Origin: Coriobacteriales bacterium
GTDB lineage: Bacteria; Actinomycetota; Coriobacteriia; Coriobacteriales; CADBOM01
DNA: 5,871 bases
Assembly: GCA_017515355.1 (NCBI GenBank)
Contig: JAFWGD010000096.1
Coordinates: forward strand, 1-5,871
Direction of reading: 5' to 3'
Positions 5,000-5,871 of this stretch are shown here, one piece after another (positions within the stretch are counted from its first letter, which is position 1; every line of letters starts with the position of its first letter). The notes under the pieces are model-generated. The model worked only from the letters and a program-made list of their open reading frames with translations, ran no database searches and was not told the DNA's origin. A program made the position numbers and the translations under genes.

Positions 5000-5871
5000 T
5001 TAGCCGGTGAAGACATCCTTCACCTTGTCGATGAGCGAGCGCTCCTCGTCGAAGTCGATCCCGAAGACATCGGCTGCGTCCTCGAGCGCCTCGCGCTGCT
5101 CCTTGGTGAGCTTCTTGGGAATCTCGACCCAAACATGGGCGATGAGCGCGCCCCTGTTCTCGCTGCGCAGGCGCGGCATTCCCTTGCCGTTGACCTTAAC
5201 CGTGTCGTCGCACTGCGTGCCCGCGGGAATTCGAACCTCGACCTTCTCGTCGGGCATGATCCCGTCGACCACGATGGTCGCGCCGAGAGCTGCCTGCAGC
5301 ATGTTGATGTCGATGCGCATGTGGAGGTTGTCGCCCTCGCGCTGGAATACGTCGTGCTGATGGACGCGTATCGTGACCAGAAGGTCGCCGGTGGTGTCGC
5401 TGTTGAGGCCTGCCTCACCGCGGCCTGCCATCCTGATCTGCTGGCCCTCGCGAATGCCCTTCGGAACCTTGATGCGCAGCTTCTGGCGCATCGGCGCCCT
5501 ACCCTGGCCCTCGCAATCGGGGCACGGGTTGCTGATGGTCGTGCCGGTGCCGCCGCACTCGGGGCAAGGGCCGCGCGACTGCATAGTGCCGAGCATCGTG
5601 CGCTGGACGGAGGTGACGTAGCCGGTGCCGCCGCATCTGCTGCAGGTGACGACCTCGCCGCCCTCTGCGCAACCAGTGCCCTCGCAGGTCTCGCAGGTGC
5701 CCAGGCGATCGTAGGAGATCTCCTTCTCCACTCCGGTCGCGATCTCCTCGAGGGTGAGCGCGAGTCCGACCTGCATGTCCCTTCCGGCGGTGCGAACCTG
5801 GCCTCCGCCAGCCCTTCCGCCGCCGAAGAACGTGCTGAAGATGTCGGCCATGCCACCGCCGAAGAAGTCGG
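5000..5871 (-). CDS. dnaJ: Chaperone DnaJ, C-terminal part
   Basis: DnaJ is the cytoplasmic Hsp40 co-chaperone that delivers substrates to DnaK and stimulates its ATPase. The reading frame is open to the right edge, so the J domain and true start are missing. What is visible, numbering Met at 5851 as 1, begins in the Gly/Phe-rich linker (DFFGGG before it, then FSTFFGGGRAGGG). All four zinc-finger repeats are complete: CETCEGTG (53-60), CSRCGGTG (70-77), CPECGGTG (96-103) and CPDCEGQG (110-117). The C-terminal beta domains then run through LRIKVPKGIREGQQIRMAG to VRIPAGTQ, and the tail ends in KVKDVFTG with TAA at 5002-5000. The Met at 5851 is internal, not the start. The gene leads the mtaB-recO cluster; hrcA or grpE often lies upstream in relatives, but that is not visible here. 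Confidence 0.96.
   Translation of the reverse strand, partial: DFFGGGMADIFSTFFGGGRAGGGQVRTAGRDMQVGLALTLEEIATGVEKEISYDRLGTCETCEGTGCAEGGEVVTCSRCGGTGYVTSVQRTMLGTMQSRGPCPECGGTGTTISNPCPDCEGQGRAPMRQKLRIKVPKGIREGQQIRMAGRGEAGLNSDTTGDLLVTIRVHQHDVFQREGDNLHMRIDINMLQAALGATIVVDGIMPDEKVEVRIPAGTQCDDTVKVNGKGMPRLRSENRGALIAHVWVEIPKKLTKEQREALEDAADVFGIDFDEERSLIDKVKDVFTG

Noticed and set aside
5510..5695. A repeat array, from recurring TGC/GCC-rich units
   Set aside because: These are the four CxxCxGxG zinc-finger repeats of DnaJ, conserved at protein level, not a DNA repeat or CRISPR.
5849..5851. ATG at 5851 as the true start of dnaJ
   Set aside because: The frame stays open to the window edge and already encodes DFFGGG, part of the Gly/Phe linker; a complete DnaJ would have about 100 more residues upstream.

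Overview
The window is a compact, GC-rich stretch of bacterial chromosome. Every gene supported here lies on the minus strand, so it reads from right to left. The order dnaJ - mtaB - phoH (ybeZ) - ybeY - dgkA/udpK - era - recO is the conserved Gram-positive housekeeping cluster. High GC, a short DgkA-type kinase between ybeY and era, and TTG starts suggest a high-GC actinobacterium, perhaps of the Coriobacteriia/Eggerthellaceae type. That lineage call is an inference from general character, not from a database match.

Layout from right to left: the 3' two-thirds of dnaJ (zinc-finger and C-terminal substrate domains; the J domain lies outside the window); mtaB, a radical-SAM tRNA methylthiotransferase, with a TTG start 30 nt after dnaJ; phoH, whose ATG overlaps the mtaB stop (TGATG); ybeY, whose ATG directly follows the phoH stop; dgkA/udpK, overlapping ybeY by 19 nt; era, with a TTG start behind a good Shine-Dalgarno sequence; and recO, 20 nt after era. 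The tight spacing points to one transcription unit. Its themes are protein folding, tRNA modification, 16S rRNA 3'-end maturation and ribosome assembly (PhoH, YbeY, Era), lipid-carrier recycling and recombinational repair.

After recO comes a 134-nt AT-richer gap and then the first 16 codons of a separate gene running off the left edge. Its N-terminus matches the OhrR branch of the MarR family and includes the peroxide-sensing cysteine motif. The gap holds a good sigma-A-like promoter (TTGACA, 17 nt, CAAAAT) overlapped by two imperfect repeats containing ACAATT/AATTGT, resembling OhrR operator half-sites.

The most notable observation is in Era. The GTPase domain is intact and the extreme C-terminus is recognisable, but about 35 residues are missing in frame from the middle of the KH domain, including the VERxSQK and GxxG RNA-binding segment. 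This could be a real lineage or strain deletion, or an assembly artefact. I saw no mobile element, CRISPR array, tRNA or rRNA gene, and no wholly novel system.
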